This document shows, one piece after another, positions 35,637-45,045 of a stretch of 64,000 bases of DNA. The notes below the pieces were generated by a model. It was not told the DNA's origin. It saw only the letters and a program-made list of their open reading frames with translations, and made no database searches. The translations under genes were made by a program, and so were the position numbers. The stretch spans positions 62,001 through 126,000 of the forward strand of contig NZ_WTYZ01000001.1 in NCBI RefSeq assembly GCF_009827455.1. Reading direction: 5' to 3'. This DNA comes from Pontixanthobacter aestiaquae. Lineage in GTDB: Bacteria; Pseudomonadota; Alphaproteobacteria; Sphingomonadales; Sphingomonadaceae. Every line of letters begins with the position of its first letter. The first letter of the stretch is position 1.

Positions 35637-37109
35637 GTGAAAACCGAAATCATCATCGGCGAAGACCGCAGCGGTAAGCCGACCACTATCGACATGGAAG
35701 AACTGCTCGCCACGCGCCTGCTGGTACAGGGCAATAGCGGCTCGGGAAAATCGCATTTGCTGCGGCGATTGCTTGAAGAAAGCGCCGATCTGGTGCAGCA
35801 AGTGGTGATTGATCCAGAAGGCGATTTCACCTCGCTCGCAGATCTGTTTGCGCATATCGTGATCGATGGTGCGGCGCATTCTGTCCAAGAGATCGAGGTT
35901 TTGGCGCGGCGCGTTCGGGAACATCGCGCATCGGTTGTGCTGGCGTTGGAAGGCTTGGATGTTGAGCAGCAAATCCGCTGCGCTGCGCAGTTCATCGGCG
36001 CGCTGTTCGATGCGCCGCGAGAGCATTGGTATCCGGCACTGGTGGTAGTTGACGAAGCGCAAATGTTCGCGCCCGCGGTCTCTGGCGAAATCAGCGAAGA
36101 AACGCGCCGTCTGTCGATGAATGCGATGACCAATCTGATGTGCCGGGGCCGCAAGCGCGGGCTTGCCGGAATCGTCGCCACGCAGCGTTTGGCGAAGCTC
36201 GCCAAGAACGTTGCAGCGGAAGCCTCCAACTTTCTGATGGGCCGGACATTCCTCGATATCGATATGGTCCGTGCTGCCGATCTTCTCGGGATGGAGCGCA
36301 AACAGGCGGAGCAAATCCGCGACCTTGAGCGCGGCAGCTTCCTCGGCCTTGGGCCTGCCATCACGCGGCGGCCTTTGTCGATCCATATCGGCCCGACACG
36401 AACCGGCGCGAAGACCAATGCCAGCGGGCTGATGCCTCTGCCGACGGCAAAGCCTGACGAAATGGAGGCACTGCTTCACACCAAGCTGGATGATGAGGTG
36501 TCTGCGGATGCTCCGGAGAAATCAGCGGGTTCGCCGGTTCCGGAGAGCCTGTCCCGCAATCTGGATATTCTGGATGAGGCACCAGCTGCTACGGCGGATG
36601 AACCCGCTCAGACCAAATCCGAAAACACTGCCCCCTCGCAGTATGACATTGCCCGCGAAACGCTGAGGCAATTGGCCGCTGATCCGGCAAGCACCTATCA
36701 ATCCTCGTCCAGTCTGTTTCAGAGCTTCCTGACCAAATGCCGCTTGGCCGGCGCTCATGCTGTGGGCATGGATATGGAACAATTCCGCCGCGAATTTGCC
36801 GTTGCCATTGCCGGCATCGACCAGCTTGAACCCGAACAGCAAGATAGGGTCAAACACATGGCGGCCGCAGTCGAGAGCGACATTATGGCACCCTATCTGG
36901 TGATTCTACGCTCCGCGATCGAAGGCAAAGGATCACCGGACGAAAACGAGCTGGCCGCCGCCTACGGCACCAGTTCACCAGGCCGAATCCGCCGTTTGCT
37001 CGACCATCTGGAAACGCTCGGTCTCGTGGTTATCCGCGAGGAATATGGCGGCGGGCGCACCTTGATGGTGCCCGGCATCCAAGGCAGCAGTGAAGTACAA
37101 ACCGCTTAG
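35637..37109 (+). CDS. HerA-like ATPase with C-terminal winged helix
   Basis: P-loop ATPase of 490 residues with a GTG start. Walker A is QGNSGSGKSH (about 31-40), Walker B LVVVDEAQ near 140, and a sensor segment GIVATQRLAKL follows, all as in HerA/FtsK-family DUF87 proteins. The middle (about 270-330) is Pro/Ala-rich linker. The C-terminal part ends in a winged helix (YGTSSPGRIRRLLDHLETLG, then GGGRTLMVPG). No NurA nuclease gene is next to it, so a canonical HerA-NurA end-processing pair is not supported. It probably handles DNA, perhaps in segregation or defence. It converges on the next gene across a hairpin. Confidence 0.8.
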   Translation: MKTEIIIGEDRSGKPTTIDMEELLATRLLVQGNSGSGKSHLLRRLLEESADLVQQVVIDPEGDFTSLADLFAHIVIDGAAHSVQEIEVLARRVREHRASVVLALEGLDVEQQIRCAAQFIGALFDAPREHWYPALVVVDEAQMFAPAVSGEISEETRRLSMNAMTNLMCRGRKRGLAGIVATQRLAKLAKNVAAEASNFLMGRTFLDIDMVRAADLLGMERKQAEQIRDLERGSFLGLGPAITRRPLSIHIGPTRTGAKTNASGLMPLPTAKPDEMEALLHTKLDDEVSADAPEKSAGSPVPESLSRNLDILDEAPAATADEPAQTKSENTAPSQYDIARETLRQLAADPASTYQSSSSLFQSFLTKCRLAGAHAVGMDMEQFRREFAVAIAGIDQLEPEQQDRVKHMAAAVESDIMAPYLVILRSAIEGKGSPDENELAAAYGTSSPGRIRRLLDHLETLGLVVIREEYGGGRTLMVPGIQGSSEVQTA

Positions 37110-37131
37110 ATGCGTGCAGCACCAAGAGATT

Positions 37132-37163
37132 GGGCCGCGCCGGACAATACGCCGGAGCGGCCC
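37132..37163. terminator. Hairpin between convergent genes
   Basis: GGGCCGC and GCGGCCC form a seven-pair stem with an inner CCGG/CCGG. It lies between the ends of the HerA-like gene and the convergent 338-residue gene, and could end transcription from both sides. There is no strong T-run. Confidence 0.45.
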
Positions 37164-37173
37164 CAAAACTGCG

Positions 37174-38190
37174 TTATTCGGTCAGCGTCTCGACCCGCTC
37201 GGGTGAAGGCTCTTCGACTTTTTCCATCGTGTTGATACTGACATGCGGCCATACGATACGGCCCGGGAGCCCGCTCGTACGAGGATCGAAATCGAGCATC
37301 GCAACCTGCAAATATTGCAGCCGCAATTTCGGGTGACCCTGGGCATCTTTTTCGGCCAGTTCCTGAATCCAGAAGGTCGACTTCATGGATGAGGCATTGG
37401 CCTGCTTCACGATAAACGGAATATTTGCAATCCCGCCGGTGAGCGCCTGAGTGTCCACCGGCAAAGTTGTGGTCCGCACGATATCGACGCCCTGATTGGC
37501 TTCCTTAAGCAGTTCGGTGGGATGCACCGGATCAAACACTCCCTTGAACGGGTTGTCATGGAAATGTTTATACGGTGCCAGATAGGGGTGATCGAGATCT
37601 GGCGGTGCCTTTAAGGGCAACCCGCTGACATCGGGAATTTCCGGCGCGCCATCCCGCGCCGGTTCGCTTTTCCCCAAAGCTAGCGCGACATCGCCATGGG
37701 GAACGGTTGAAAGACGCGCGATGTCGAAACCATCGGTCTTCTGATCAAGCATGTTGAGCCACAGGCCAGGCTCATGGTGGATCGTATTGCCGGGCGCGGA
37801 AGTGGGACCGCGTGTGGCAGGGTCACTCGGAGGGAAATCCTCGACCGCGATCTGGTCAACCACCTGTTCGTAATCCAGCGCAACCAGCGTCTGGTCGGCT
37901 TGCACGCCAAGTCTATCCAGGCCGCGATTGGGTACACCTTTAGCAACGAGATCGAAAACCAGCGTTTCATTATACTGGTTGAGCAGCAACCGGTAATCGA
38001 GCGGGCTATCGGGCCGCGTCTGGAACGGCAGCGCAATCATGTTCCAACCGCGCCCCGGCAAGTTGGGCGTATTCTTCCACACACCGGGCAGCAATTGCAG
38101 CGCGCCGAGCAGTTCGTCGCCGCGTTCTGCAGTTTCAATCGTCCGGCCGCCGCCAGAAAGTTTCTTCAATTGCGAAGCGCTGATATCCAT
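37174..38190 (-). CDS. Uncharacterised partner of the flavin amine oxidase
   Basis: Protein of 338 residues, no signal peptide, with AGGAG before the ATG. The N-terminal 130 residues look like a lipocalin-type barrel: LLPGVWKN, GWNMIALPF, YRLLLNQYNETLVFDLV, NRG, and IHHEPGLWLNM, a pattern reminiscent of nitrobindin-like heme-binding barrels where a His before the last strand holds the heme. The rest (PYLAPYKHFHDNPF, IPFIVKQANASSMKSTFWIQ, LQYLQVAMLDF) repeats a similar strand pattern. It follows the oxidase gene by 81 bp on the same strand, so the two are probably co-expressed. A heme- or product-binding role is a guess. I do not recognise a named family with certainty. Confidence 0.6.
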   Translation of the reverse strand: MDISASQLKKLSGGGRTIETAERGDELLGALQLLPGVWKNTPNLPGRGWNMIALPFQTRPDSPLDYRLLLNQYNETLVFDLVAKGVPNRGLDRLGVQADQTLVALDYEQVVDQIAVEDFPPSDPATRGPTSAPGNTIHHEPGLWLNMLDQKTDGFDIARLSTVPHGDVALALGKSEPARDGAPEIPDVSGLPLKAPPDLDHPYLAPYKHFHDNPFKGVFDPVHPTELLKEANQGVDIVRTTTLPVDTQALTGGIANIPFIVKQANASSMKSTFWIQELAEKDAQGHPKLRLQYLQVAMLDFDPRTSGLPGRIVWPHVSINTMEKVEEPSPERVETLTE

Positions 38191-38271
38191 CGGAATTCTC
38201 CTGTTTTAAGGGGTATGGGAAATGCAAAACCAGGTGGTCGGAGCCGCAAGGAACGCGGCCCCGATCGCACG

Positions 38272-40188
38272 CTAGATGCCTTCGACAATGAGTCTGGTGT
38301 CAGGCAGCCGCTTTAGGTGCGGTATCTGCAAATCCGGTCTCGCCATTCGCGACAGGGCGTTGAGAGCCGCAGCTATGGCGCCTTCCTGCCAGCCGGGCAG
38401 CGAGGATAGCTGGTCGCCGACGACGAAGAACACCGGGTCCGACATAGTGCCCGACGCATCGTAAACACCGGTGCCCTGAGACAATTTGTTGAAATGTCCG
38501 GCAGCAACATCGGGTTCTCCCAATGCCTGCCAATAGGCCCAGCCGCCTTTGATATACGGCATTTTCTGCCACGCAATGGCGACACCATCGTGCAACCCGG
38601 CGCCGAATTTCTTGTTGAACAAGGATGCACCTTCGCGGGCCAGATCAAGCCGCTGGGCCACTGGCATATTGCCTGCCTTGAATGCGTTTTCGGTGAAATT
38701 ATACGCGCCGGTCAGAACACCTTTCTGATCGTGATAGGCGTTGGACGGGTACCAGATCTGCATGATCGGATGTGATGTCCAGCTGATACCGCCAAAAATC
38801 GGCACAACGCCTTCTTCTTCGTCGGGCACGTCCTGCGCGTCGAACTTCTTCTCGGGATAATGCTGGTGAGTGATCTTCTCTCCCTGCCAAAGCACGCGGT
38901 CGGCCTGCCAACCGACTTTGCTGGTGCAGGCGAGGAATTTGTCGCGATACTTGCCGTCCGGCCCTTTGCGCGAACGATCCTGCGCGGCGAATACGGCAGA
39001 GAGACCCTGCTTGAACGGTTCATCGAAGCCTTTTCCTGGCGAACCCTCGCGCAGCTTCTCCGACAGAATCTCCGACAGAAACGGCATCGCCATATTGGAG
39101 AAGCAATAGTCCGCGCGATGTTCGATCAGCTCGTCGGTCCCGACTTGCGCAACCAGAACCACAAATTCCTTGGCCGTGTCGTCCCAATCAATCGATTGGA
39201 CCGGGCTGTTCAAATGAATGTCACCGCCCAGCTCGGCAACTTTTCTGGCAAAGGCATGTTGAACCTGATCCATGCCGCCAACCGGCTGGAAAATCGCTTG
39301 CTGCCACAGGAAATCGGCAGGCTGATAGAAGCGCGTTTGCTTCCAGAATTCGGAACCCAGCAGGTCTTCCAGTTTGATCGCTTCAGCTATCTTGCCCGCT
39401 TTTACTCCTGGCAAAACATCGAAACCTGCGCGCGAAATCGCGTTTTCAAAGCCTTCAGTGCCGGGCGTTGGGGCATAGCGCCCCTTTTCGTCCAGCTCAC
39501 CGAATGAGATCATCAGTTTCCGCAGCTTGTCGGCAAGATCGCTCTGCTCGGCTTTCGCCACAGCCAGATTCTTCGACCCCAACAACTCCTCGGCATTTTC
39601 ATAGACCATCTGCGCGATCCAGCCGCGCACATTGTGATCCAGCTGGCGGTAGACCAGCGGCGTGTCTTTGAGCGGCCCCTGTTGCATATATACAAGGTTC
39701 GACATCGAATTCATGACGTAGATTTCGACTTCGACACCGAAATCGCGCAGATAATTGAGCAGGCGTTTATGCGATGACGGGATCCGTCCGGGCCCAGCAT
39801 TGAGATAGGGAGGGCTGTCCCCGACCGGCTGTTTGAACCGCACCGTCTGCGTTTCGCCCGGCTCCGAACCGAACAGCTTCGAGCATTTATCTTCCGTCAG
39901 CGTGTCACCTGTCCGGAGGCTGAGGCACCGCCCGCCAGTGCGGTTTTGCGCCTCCAGAACGGTGACATCCATCCCCGTCTCATGCGCGAGCAGTTCATAG
40001 GCCGTGGTCAGTCCGCCAACCCCCGCTCCCAATATGAGAGCGCGCTTTCCTTCAAAGCTGCCCGGCTCAAGCCGAATGGCTCCCGGAGTGATCGCCATTT
40101 GCGCGTTCGTCGCATCGTCCAGCGCTGCCCACGCCCGGGCCTTCGGATTCTGTTGGAGATATTCGGCTCTGCTAATCGATTCGGTCAT
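38272..40188 (-). CDS. Flavin monoamine oxidase / L-amino-acid oxidase-like protein
   Basis: FAD amine oxidase of 638 residues. The start MTESISRAEYL at 40188 has GGGAG upstream; the open frame runs 37 codons further up without support. It carries the Rossmann motif LILGAGVGGL (51-60), the acidic FAD-ribose segment VTVLEAQNRTGGRC, and a C-terminal FAD-contacting region GQ-free variant VGDQLSSLPGWQEGAI. No signal peptide is seen. Relatives oxidise amines or amino acids to imines and release H2O2. It is large for the family (usually 450-550), the extra length being mostly in the substrate domain. It lies upstream of the barrel-like protein and is divergent from an aldehyde dehydrogenase, which could process an aldehyde product. 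Confidence 0.82.
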   Translation of the reverse strand: MTESISRAEYLQQNPKARAWAALDDATNAQMAITPGAIRLEPGSFEGKRALILGAGVGGLTTAYELLAHETGMDVTVLEAQNRTGGRCLSLRTGDTLTEDKCSKLFGSEPGETQTVRFKQPVGDSPPYLNAGPGRIPSSHKRLLNYLRDFGVEVEIYVMNSMSNLVYMQQGPLKDTPLVYRQLDHNVRGWIAQMVYENAEELLGSKNLAVAKAEQSDLADKLRKLMISFGELDEKGRYAPTPGTEGFENAISRAGFDVLPGVKAGKIAEAIKLEDLLGSEFWKQTRFYQPADFLWQQAIFQPVGGMDQVQHAFARKVAELGGDIHLNSPVQSIDWDDTAKEFVVLVAQVGTDELIEHRADYCFSNMAMPFLSEILSEKLREGSPGKGFDEPFKQGLSAVFAAQDRSRKGPDGKYRDKFLACTSKVGWQADRVLWQGEKITHQHYPEKKFDAQDVPDEEEGVVPIFGGISWTSHPIMQIWYPSNAYHDQKGVLTGAYNFTENAFKAGNMPVAQRLDLAREGASLFNKKFGAGLHDGVAIAWQKMPYIKGGWAYWQALGEPDVAAGHFNKLSQGTGVYDASGTMSDPVFFVVGDQLSSLPGWQEGAIAAALNALSRMARPDLQIPHLKRLPDTRLIVEGI

Positions 40189-40519
40189 GTCGTACTCCCG
40201 CAGGTTGCTTGCACGATCGCTAATACGATTCGCGCAGTTCATTGCTTTTTCGACGCCGAAGTTGATCTCGATTAATGTATTTCTACACTGCCATTTCAAA
40301 CGCTATAGTATAAAACGGTCACTCGTTCGAAAATAAAGCGAATTCTCCTGTGAGACGGTAATTTTCTATTCATTTCATAATTCTGGAAATGCGCTTATCG
40401 ACCGGTTTCGCAAAACCACATTCCTGATTGGGCTGATGGTCATCGCATGGTAGGTTTCACACCGAAACGAATCGCGCCCTCACGCGTTGGATGAGGGCAG
40501 ATGAAATTTGGAGAGACAC
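40189..40519. promoter_or_regulatory. AT-rich divergent intergenic region
   Basis: About 330 bp between the amine oxidase (minus) and the aldehyde dehydrogenase (plus). The central part (40260-40400) is clearly more AT-rich than its surroundings, and the region must contain the promoters of both genes. No operator could be assigned, and no coding frame is convincing. Confidence 0.4.
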
Positions 40520-41944
40520 ATGACGAAGAGCTATCACAATCTGATCGACGGCGAGCTGGTTGGAACCGATACCACAATGGAGGTTCTGAACCCGGCCAAT
40601 GAGCAAGTGATCGGCCTCGTCCCGTCCTGCGGCAAGGACGAGCTGGACCGTGCAGTGGCTGCTGCGCGCAAGGCCTTCAAGACGTGGTCCAAGACTCCGA
40701 TTGAAGATCGCCGCGCGGTAATCCAGGCGATGTCCGGCGCGATCAAGGAAAACGCCGATGAGCTGTTCCGCCTGCTGACCAGCGAGCAAGGCAAGCCGCA
40801 CGATCAAGCTAAGGGCGAGATTTACGGCGCAGCGGGCATGATGGCGGCGCAATCGACGCTTTCTCTCGACGATGAAATCAACGAGGATAGCGACCAGCGC
40901 CTCAGCCGCACGCGCCGCGTTCCAGTGGGCGTTGTCGGCGGCATCGTGCCGTGGAACTTCCCGGTTATGATGGCGATGCAGAAAATCGCACCGGCAATGC
41001 TGAGCGGTTGCACCATCGTGCTCAAACCCTCGCCTTTCACCCCGCTCGCAACGCTGCGCATTGCCGAGCTTATCAAGGACATTGTGCCTGCCGGCGTGGT
41101 CAATATCATCACCGGCGAAGACTCGCTCGGCCCGCTCATCACCGAGCATGAGGACATCGACAAGATCACGTTCACCGGCTCCACCGCTACCGGCAAGAAG
41201 ATCATGGAAGGCGCCTCGAAAGACCTCAAACGCATCACGCTGGAACTGGGCGGAAACGATGCATCCATCGTGCTGCCGGATGCCGATGTCGAGAAAGTCG
41301 CCGAGCAGCTTTTCTGGTCCAGCTTCAGCAATGCCGGGCAAATCTGCGTTGCGGCAAAGCGCATCTACATCCACGAAGATATTTATGACGAGCTGTCCGC
41401 CGCCATCGCCAAAGTCGCCGAAGGCGTGACCGTGGGTGACGGTTCGCAGCAAGGCACAGGCGTTGGCCCGATCCAGAACAAGAAGCAATTCGACCGCGTG
41501 TGCGAGCTGATTCAGGACGCGAAAGACAATGGCTACAAATTCCTGAGCGGCGGCGATGTCGACCCGTCAGGCACCGGCTATTACGTCCCGATCACGATCC
41601 TCGACAACCCGCCCGAAGACGCCCGCATCGTCGCCGAAGAACAGTTCGGCCCGGTGATGCCGCTGATGAAATTCAGCAGCGAGGAAGAGGCTATCGAGCG
41701 CGCCAACAACTCCGAATACGGCTTGGCCGGAGCGATCTGGACCAAGGACACCGACAAAGGCGTGGCAATGGCAGAGCAATTGGAAACCGGCACAGTGTGG
41801 ATCAACGAATTTCTCCACCTCAGCCCCTTCGCCCCGTTCGGCGGTCACAAGCAGTCAGGCTTCGGCGCGGAATATGGCAAGGAAGGCCTGCAGGAGTTTA
41901 CCTATCCGCAGGTCATTACGGTGAAGAAAGATGCGGCAGTCTAA
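40520..41944 (+). CDS. NAD(P)-dependent aldehyde dehydrogenase
   Basis: Aldehyde dehydrogenase of 474 residues that oxidises aldehydes to acids. It contains VPWNFPVMMAMQKIAPA, the Asn of the oxyanion site and the nucleotide-binding segment, FTGSTATGKKI, the general-base Glu in LELGGND, and the catalytic Cys in NAGQICVA. The ATG at 40520 has GGAGAG upstream; a TTG four codons earlier is not needed. Subfamily features resemble succinate-semialdehyde or betaine-aldehyde-type enzymes, but the substrate cannot be fixed. It is divergent from the amine oxidase, and oxidation of the aldehyde from amine deamination is a possible role. Confidence 0.9.
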   Translation: MTKSYHNLIDGELVGTDTTMEVLNPANEQVIGLVPSCGKDELDRAVAAARKAFKTWSKTPIEDRRAVIQAMSGAIKENADELFRLLTSEQGKPHDQAKGEIYGAAGMMAAQSTLSLDDEINEDSDQRLSRTRRVPVGVVGGIVPWNFPVMMAMQKIAPAMLSGCTIVLKPSPFTPLATLRIAELIKDIVPAGVVNIITGEDSLGPLITEHEDIDKITFTGSTATGKKIMEGASKDLKRITLELGGNDASIVLPDADVEKVAEQLFWSSFSNAGQICVAAKRIYIHEDIYDELSAAIAKVAEGVTVGDGSQQGTGVGPIQNKKQFDRVCELIQDAKDNGYKFLSGGDVDPSGTGYYVPITILDNPPEDARIVAEEQFGPVMPLMKFSSEEEAIERANNSEYGLAGAIWTKDTDKGVAMAEQLETGTVWINEFLHLSPFAPFGGHKQSGFGAEYGKEGLQEFTYPQVITVKKDAAV

Positions 41945-41953
41945 TTTGGCGCT

Positions 41954-42496
41954 GTGCTCTCCGATTTGAAAGCTAAGCTGGATGCGCTTGGGTGGTATCA
42001 AATTCACCCAAGCCATTCCGCACCCAAGAATTTTGTCGCTGATTTTGAAGCGCTGATCGGTTCGCAGCTGCCAGAAGATTATCACGCATTCCTAGCGCAT
42101 TTCCCTTGTGATTCCGGCCCTTATGCGTCGGTAACATCACCCATTATTGAAGGCCCCCGCGAAGGAGGCGATTCAGGGTTGATGGTCTGTTTCGGCCATA
42201 ACCCTGAAAGCGTCAGTCTGACCTCTATCAATCAGGATCCGGAATGGGCAATCTCTGGGATGATCCTAATCGGCGATGACATATTCGGGAACTGGTTTTA
42301 TCTCGATCTTGCGGACGGAAAAGTCTGGTTCTTTGACCGCGATGGCAGCGCCACCACTCCGGGCGAAGGGCTGGCTCTAGTCGGGTACAGCTTTTCGGAC
42401 TTCATTGTCCGTATGAAGATTGAGCCCGACGGCGACATTGTACCAGAGCCGCGCAAAGCCAACTTGCTGGAGCGGTTACGCGATTGGCTGGCCTAG
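41954..42496 (+). CDS. SMI1/KNR4 (SUKH) family protein
   Basis: Acidic protein of 180 residues with a GTG start nine bases after the aldehyde dehydrogenase stop. The core is the SUKH pattern: ADFEALIGSQLPEDYHAFL, then LMVCFGHN, ISGMILIGDDIFGNWFYLDL and GKVWFFDRDG, then GYSFSDFIVRM. SUKH proteins are frequent immunity partners of contact-dependent or RHS-type toxins. No toxin gene is adjacent, so it is either an orphan immunity protein or a cellular adaptor. Translation is probably coupled to the upstream gene. Confidence 0.8.
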   Translation: MLSDLKAKLDALGWYQIHPSHSAPKNFVADFEALIGSQLPEDYHAFLAHFPCDSGPYASVTSPIIEGPREGGDSGLMVCFGHNPESVSLTSINQDPEWAISGMILIGDDIFGNWFYLDLADGKVWFFDRDGSATTPGEGLALVGYSFSDFIVRMKIEPDGDIVPEPRKANLLERLRDWLA

Positions 42497-42606
42497 CCCA
42501 TTTTTGTCCGAGCGCTTGGTCTGTGATCAGTTTGACCAGCGCGCAGTTCAACCAAACACTAGGTTGCCGGTTTGCGCGAGAGGTTGGCTTGAGGGTTAGC
42601 GCCCGA

Positions 42607-42917
42607 TTACATCGTCATTCTTGCGCTTTGCCCGTCATCGACTTTGATAACCGCGCCGGTCACGCATTCGCTGGCGGGACTACACAGATAGAGCACCGTG
42701 GAGTCCAGTTGTGCAGGTACCGGCACACGCTTGCGCGCGACCCATTCACGGGGATCGCCGCCAGCCGGTCAATCCGCCTTGCACAAAGCGCCACCGCTGC
42801 ACCTTGCGCAGCAAGCAGTCGGGCAAACCGCTCACCCAAACCCGATGAAGCACCGGTAACCAGAGCAACCCGTCCGGTCAGATCATGCGAAACATTGGGC
42901 ATTGGAAAGTCAGCCAT
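42607..42917 (-). pseudogene. Short-chain dehydrogenase with internal deletion
   Basis: The start is a normal [23 protein letters not shown] and [14 protein letters not shown], with the TGxxxGxG cofactor motif. It then jumps, with a frame change near 42748, to the SDR C-terminal end: [41 protein letters not shown], stop at 42607-42609. About 150 residues including the catalytic Ser-Tyr-Lys are missing. It lies four bases after the purU stop and was probably the last gene of that operon. Confidence 0.75.
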
Positions 42918-42920
42918 AGT

Positions 42921-43775
42921 CTAGCCCCTAAATACCACGGTCTTTTTCCCGTTAAGCAATACCCGTTCTTCCAGATGCAGCCGCAACGCCTCTGCCAGAA
43001 CCCGGCTTTCGATATCGCGGCCCTTGCGGACCAGATCGCAGGGCCTGTCGGCGTGCGTGATCGCCTCGACATCCTGATGGATGATCGGACCTTCATCGAG
43101 ATCGGTTGTGACGTAATGCGCAGTTGCGCCGATCATCTTCACCCCGCGTGCGTGCGCCTGATGGTACGGCTTTGCGCCTTTAAAGCCGGGCAGGAAACTA
43201 TGGTGGATATTGATACAGCGGCCCGCGAAATATGCCGCCTGCTCATCCGACAATATCTGCATATAGCGTGCCAGAACCACCAGCTCTGCGCCGCTCTCTT
43301 CGGCAATCGCACGAACCTGCGCCTCTTGCTGCGCCTTGGTATCTTTGGTGATCGGCAAGTGATGGAAAGGCAGACCGGACAGATCAGTATGGCTGATCGC
43401 CTCTACCGGATGGTTCGAGACAATGGCTACCACTTCCATCGGTAATTCCCCGATCCGGGAACGATAGAGCAAGCTAGCGAGGCAGTGGTCAAATTTGCTG
43501 ACCATCAGCATTACACGGCGCGGACGGTCACGGCTGACTATCTTCCAGTCCATACCCTGCCGCGATGCGAACGCGGCGAAACCCTTGCGCAATGTATCGG
43601 ATGAGGCACCCGCCGGATCAAAAGCAACACGCATAAAAAACGCGTTGCTCTCGCGGTCGTTGAACTGCTGCGCCTCCAGCACATTACAGCCCTGCTCGAA
43701 CAGAAAACCGGTGACGTTGGCAGTGATGCCCGGACGATCCGGGCAGGACAGGGTCAGGACTAAGGCTTCGCTCAT
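42921..43775 (-). CDS. purU: Formyltetrahydrofolate deformylase
   Basis: Hydrolyses 10-formyl-tetrahydrofolate to tetrahydrofolate and formate, balancing one-carbon pools and supplying formate to PurT. The protein has 284 residues. The N-terminal ACT domain ([20 protein letters not shown]) is followed by a formyltransferase fold with LARYMQILS, the catalytic region [20 protein letters not shown], and [18 protein letters not shown]. The length and both domains are as usual. The ATG is one base downstream of the nitronate monooxygenase stop, so it is in that operon. A PurT gene occurs 8 kb away. Confidence 0.95.
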   Translation of the reverse strand: MSEALVLTLSCPDRPGITANVTGFLFEQGCNVLEAQQFNDRESNAFFMRVAFDPAGASSDTLRKGFAAFASRQGMDWKIVSRDRPRRVMLMVSKFDHCLASLLYRSRIGELPMEVVAIVSNHPVEAISHTDLSGLPFHHLPITKDTKAQQEAQVRAIAEESGAELVVLARYMQILSDEQAAYFAGRCINIHHSFLPGFKGAKPYHQAHARGVKMIGATAHYVTTDLDEGPIIHQDVEAITHADRPCDLVRKGRDIESRVLAEALRLHLEERVLLNGKKTVVFRG

Positions 43776-43776
43776 C

Positions 43777-44787
43777 TTACCTGCGGCTGAGCGCTTCTTC
43801 GCTTTGCGTCATCAGCTTCTGCATAATGTCGGCAACTGGCTCTTCTTCCTTCAGCATACCGACCGACTGGCCCGCCATGATCGAGCCGCTTTCCACATCG
43901 CCATCGATAACCGCGCGGCGGAGTGCGCCTGCCCAGAAATGTTCGATCTGCAATTGCGCCTCGCCCATTTCAATCTCGCCGCTGTCGAGCCGTCCCGCAA
44001 CTTCGATCTGTTTTGCGGTGAACTCTTCGGTGCCTTTGTTCTTGAGCGCGCGTACTGGAATAACCGGCAAACGAGGATCGACCTGAACGCTGGTGATCGC
44101 GTCGCGCGCATTGGCGCGAAAGAACGCTTTCTTGAAATTCTCATGCGCGATGCTTTCCTGGGCGCAGGCAAAGCGTGTGCCGAGCTGAACCCCTACTGCG
44201 CCCATTTCGAGATAGCCTGCAATCGCCTGACCGCGCCCGATACCGCCGGCAACGAACACCAGATGATCCTCCGCCAGCTCGGGCAGAAATTCCTGCGCGA
44301 GGACCGATGTGGAGACCGGACCGATATGGCCGCCCGCTTCCATCCCCTCGATCACCAGAGCATCGCCTCCGGATCGCAAGAGCTTCTTGGCCAGCGCTAG
44401 TGTTGGCGCGAATACGATCACTTTTGCGCCGAATGCCTTGATCGCCTCGACACTGCCCTTCGGCGGAATACCGCCAGCCAGCACAACATGCGTTACTTCA
44501 TGCTTCGAGCACACTTCGATGAGATCAAACAGCTGCGGGTGCATGGTGATCAGGTTCACGCCGAATGGCTTGTCAGTTAGCGCTTTGGTCGCTGCAATCT
44601 CCGTATCGAGAAGATCAGGCGTCATCGCCCCGCAGGCAATAACCCCGAAGCCGCCCGCATTGGAAATCGCCGAGACAAGACCGCGCTCGCTCACCCAACT
44701 CATCGCGCCACACAGGATCGCATATTTGCTGCCGAGAAAGTCGGTTCCACGCTCCATTAGCGCCGATGTTCTGGAAAAATCACTCAT
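43777..44787 (-). CDS. Nitronate monooxygenase (2-nitropropane dioxygenase-like)
   Basis: FMN-dependent TIM-barrel enzyme of 336 residues that oxidises alkyl nitronates such as propionate-3-nitronate. It contains [31 protein letters not shown] start elements, a central [15 protein letters not shown] with the catalytic-type His, and the phosphate-binding [12 protein letters not shown] and [11 protein letters not shown]. The ATG at 44787 is used; the open frame begins at a TTG 12 codons earlier. It heads an operon with purU and the SDR remnant. The link between nitronate oxidation and formyl-folate hydrolysis is not obvious. Confidence 0.87.
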   Translation of the reverse strand: MSDFSRTSALMERGTDFLGSKYAILCGAMSWVSERGLVSAISNAGGFGVIACGAMTPDLLDTEIAATKALTDKPFGVNLITMHPQLFDLIEVCSKHEVTHVVLAGGIPPKGSVEAIKAFGAKVIVFAPTLALAKKLLRSGGDALVIEGMEAGGHIGPVSTSVLAQEFLPELAEDHLVFVAGGIGRGQAIAGYLEMGAVGVQLGTRFACAQESIAHENFKKAFFRANARDAITSVQVDPRLPVIPVRALKNKGTEEFTAKQIEVAGRLDSGEIEMGEAQLQIEHFWAGALRRAVIDGDVESGSIMAGQSVGMLKEEEPVADIMQKLMTQSEEALSRR

Positions 44788-45045
44788 AGGCTCGCGCTTA
44801 GATTGCAGCGATGCAGGCGGCAAGAGGCATAGCTATGCTGCAATCGGCAAATATAGCGCCGCATACGCGGAACAAACACCGCCCAGCCCCATTGGTCATC
44901 TGCAAGAAGAAAAATCCCTGACACACATCTATTAATCGTATTAATCGCTTTTTTCGATAAGGGTGATGGGAGTTAATTGCTTCACTCGATTGATGGCACA
45001 GCGTAGTCAGGCATTATAGAAACACTGAACCAAGAGGATATTTTC

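Noticed and set aside
35637..37109. HerA-NurA style defence or repair module
   Set aside because: The ATPase is clear, but no NurA, Mre11, Rad50 or Sir2-type partner lies beside it.
40457..41488. 343-residue antisense frame over the aldehyde dehydrogenase
   Set aside because: Shadow of the well-conserved dehydrogenase; no ribosome site and no recognisable motif.
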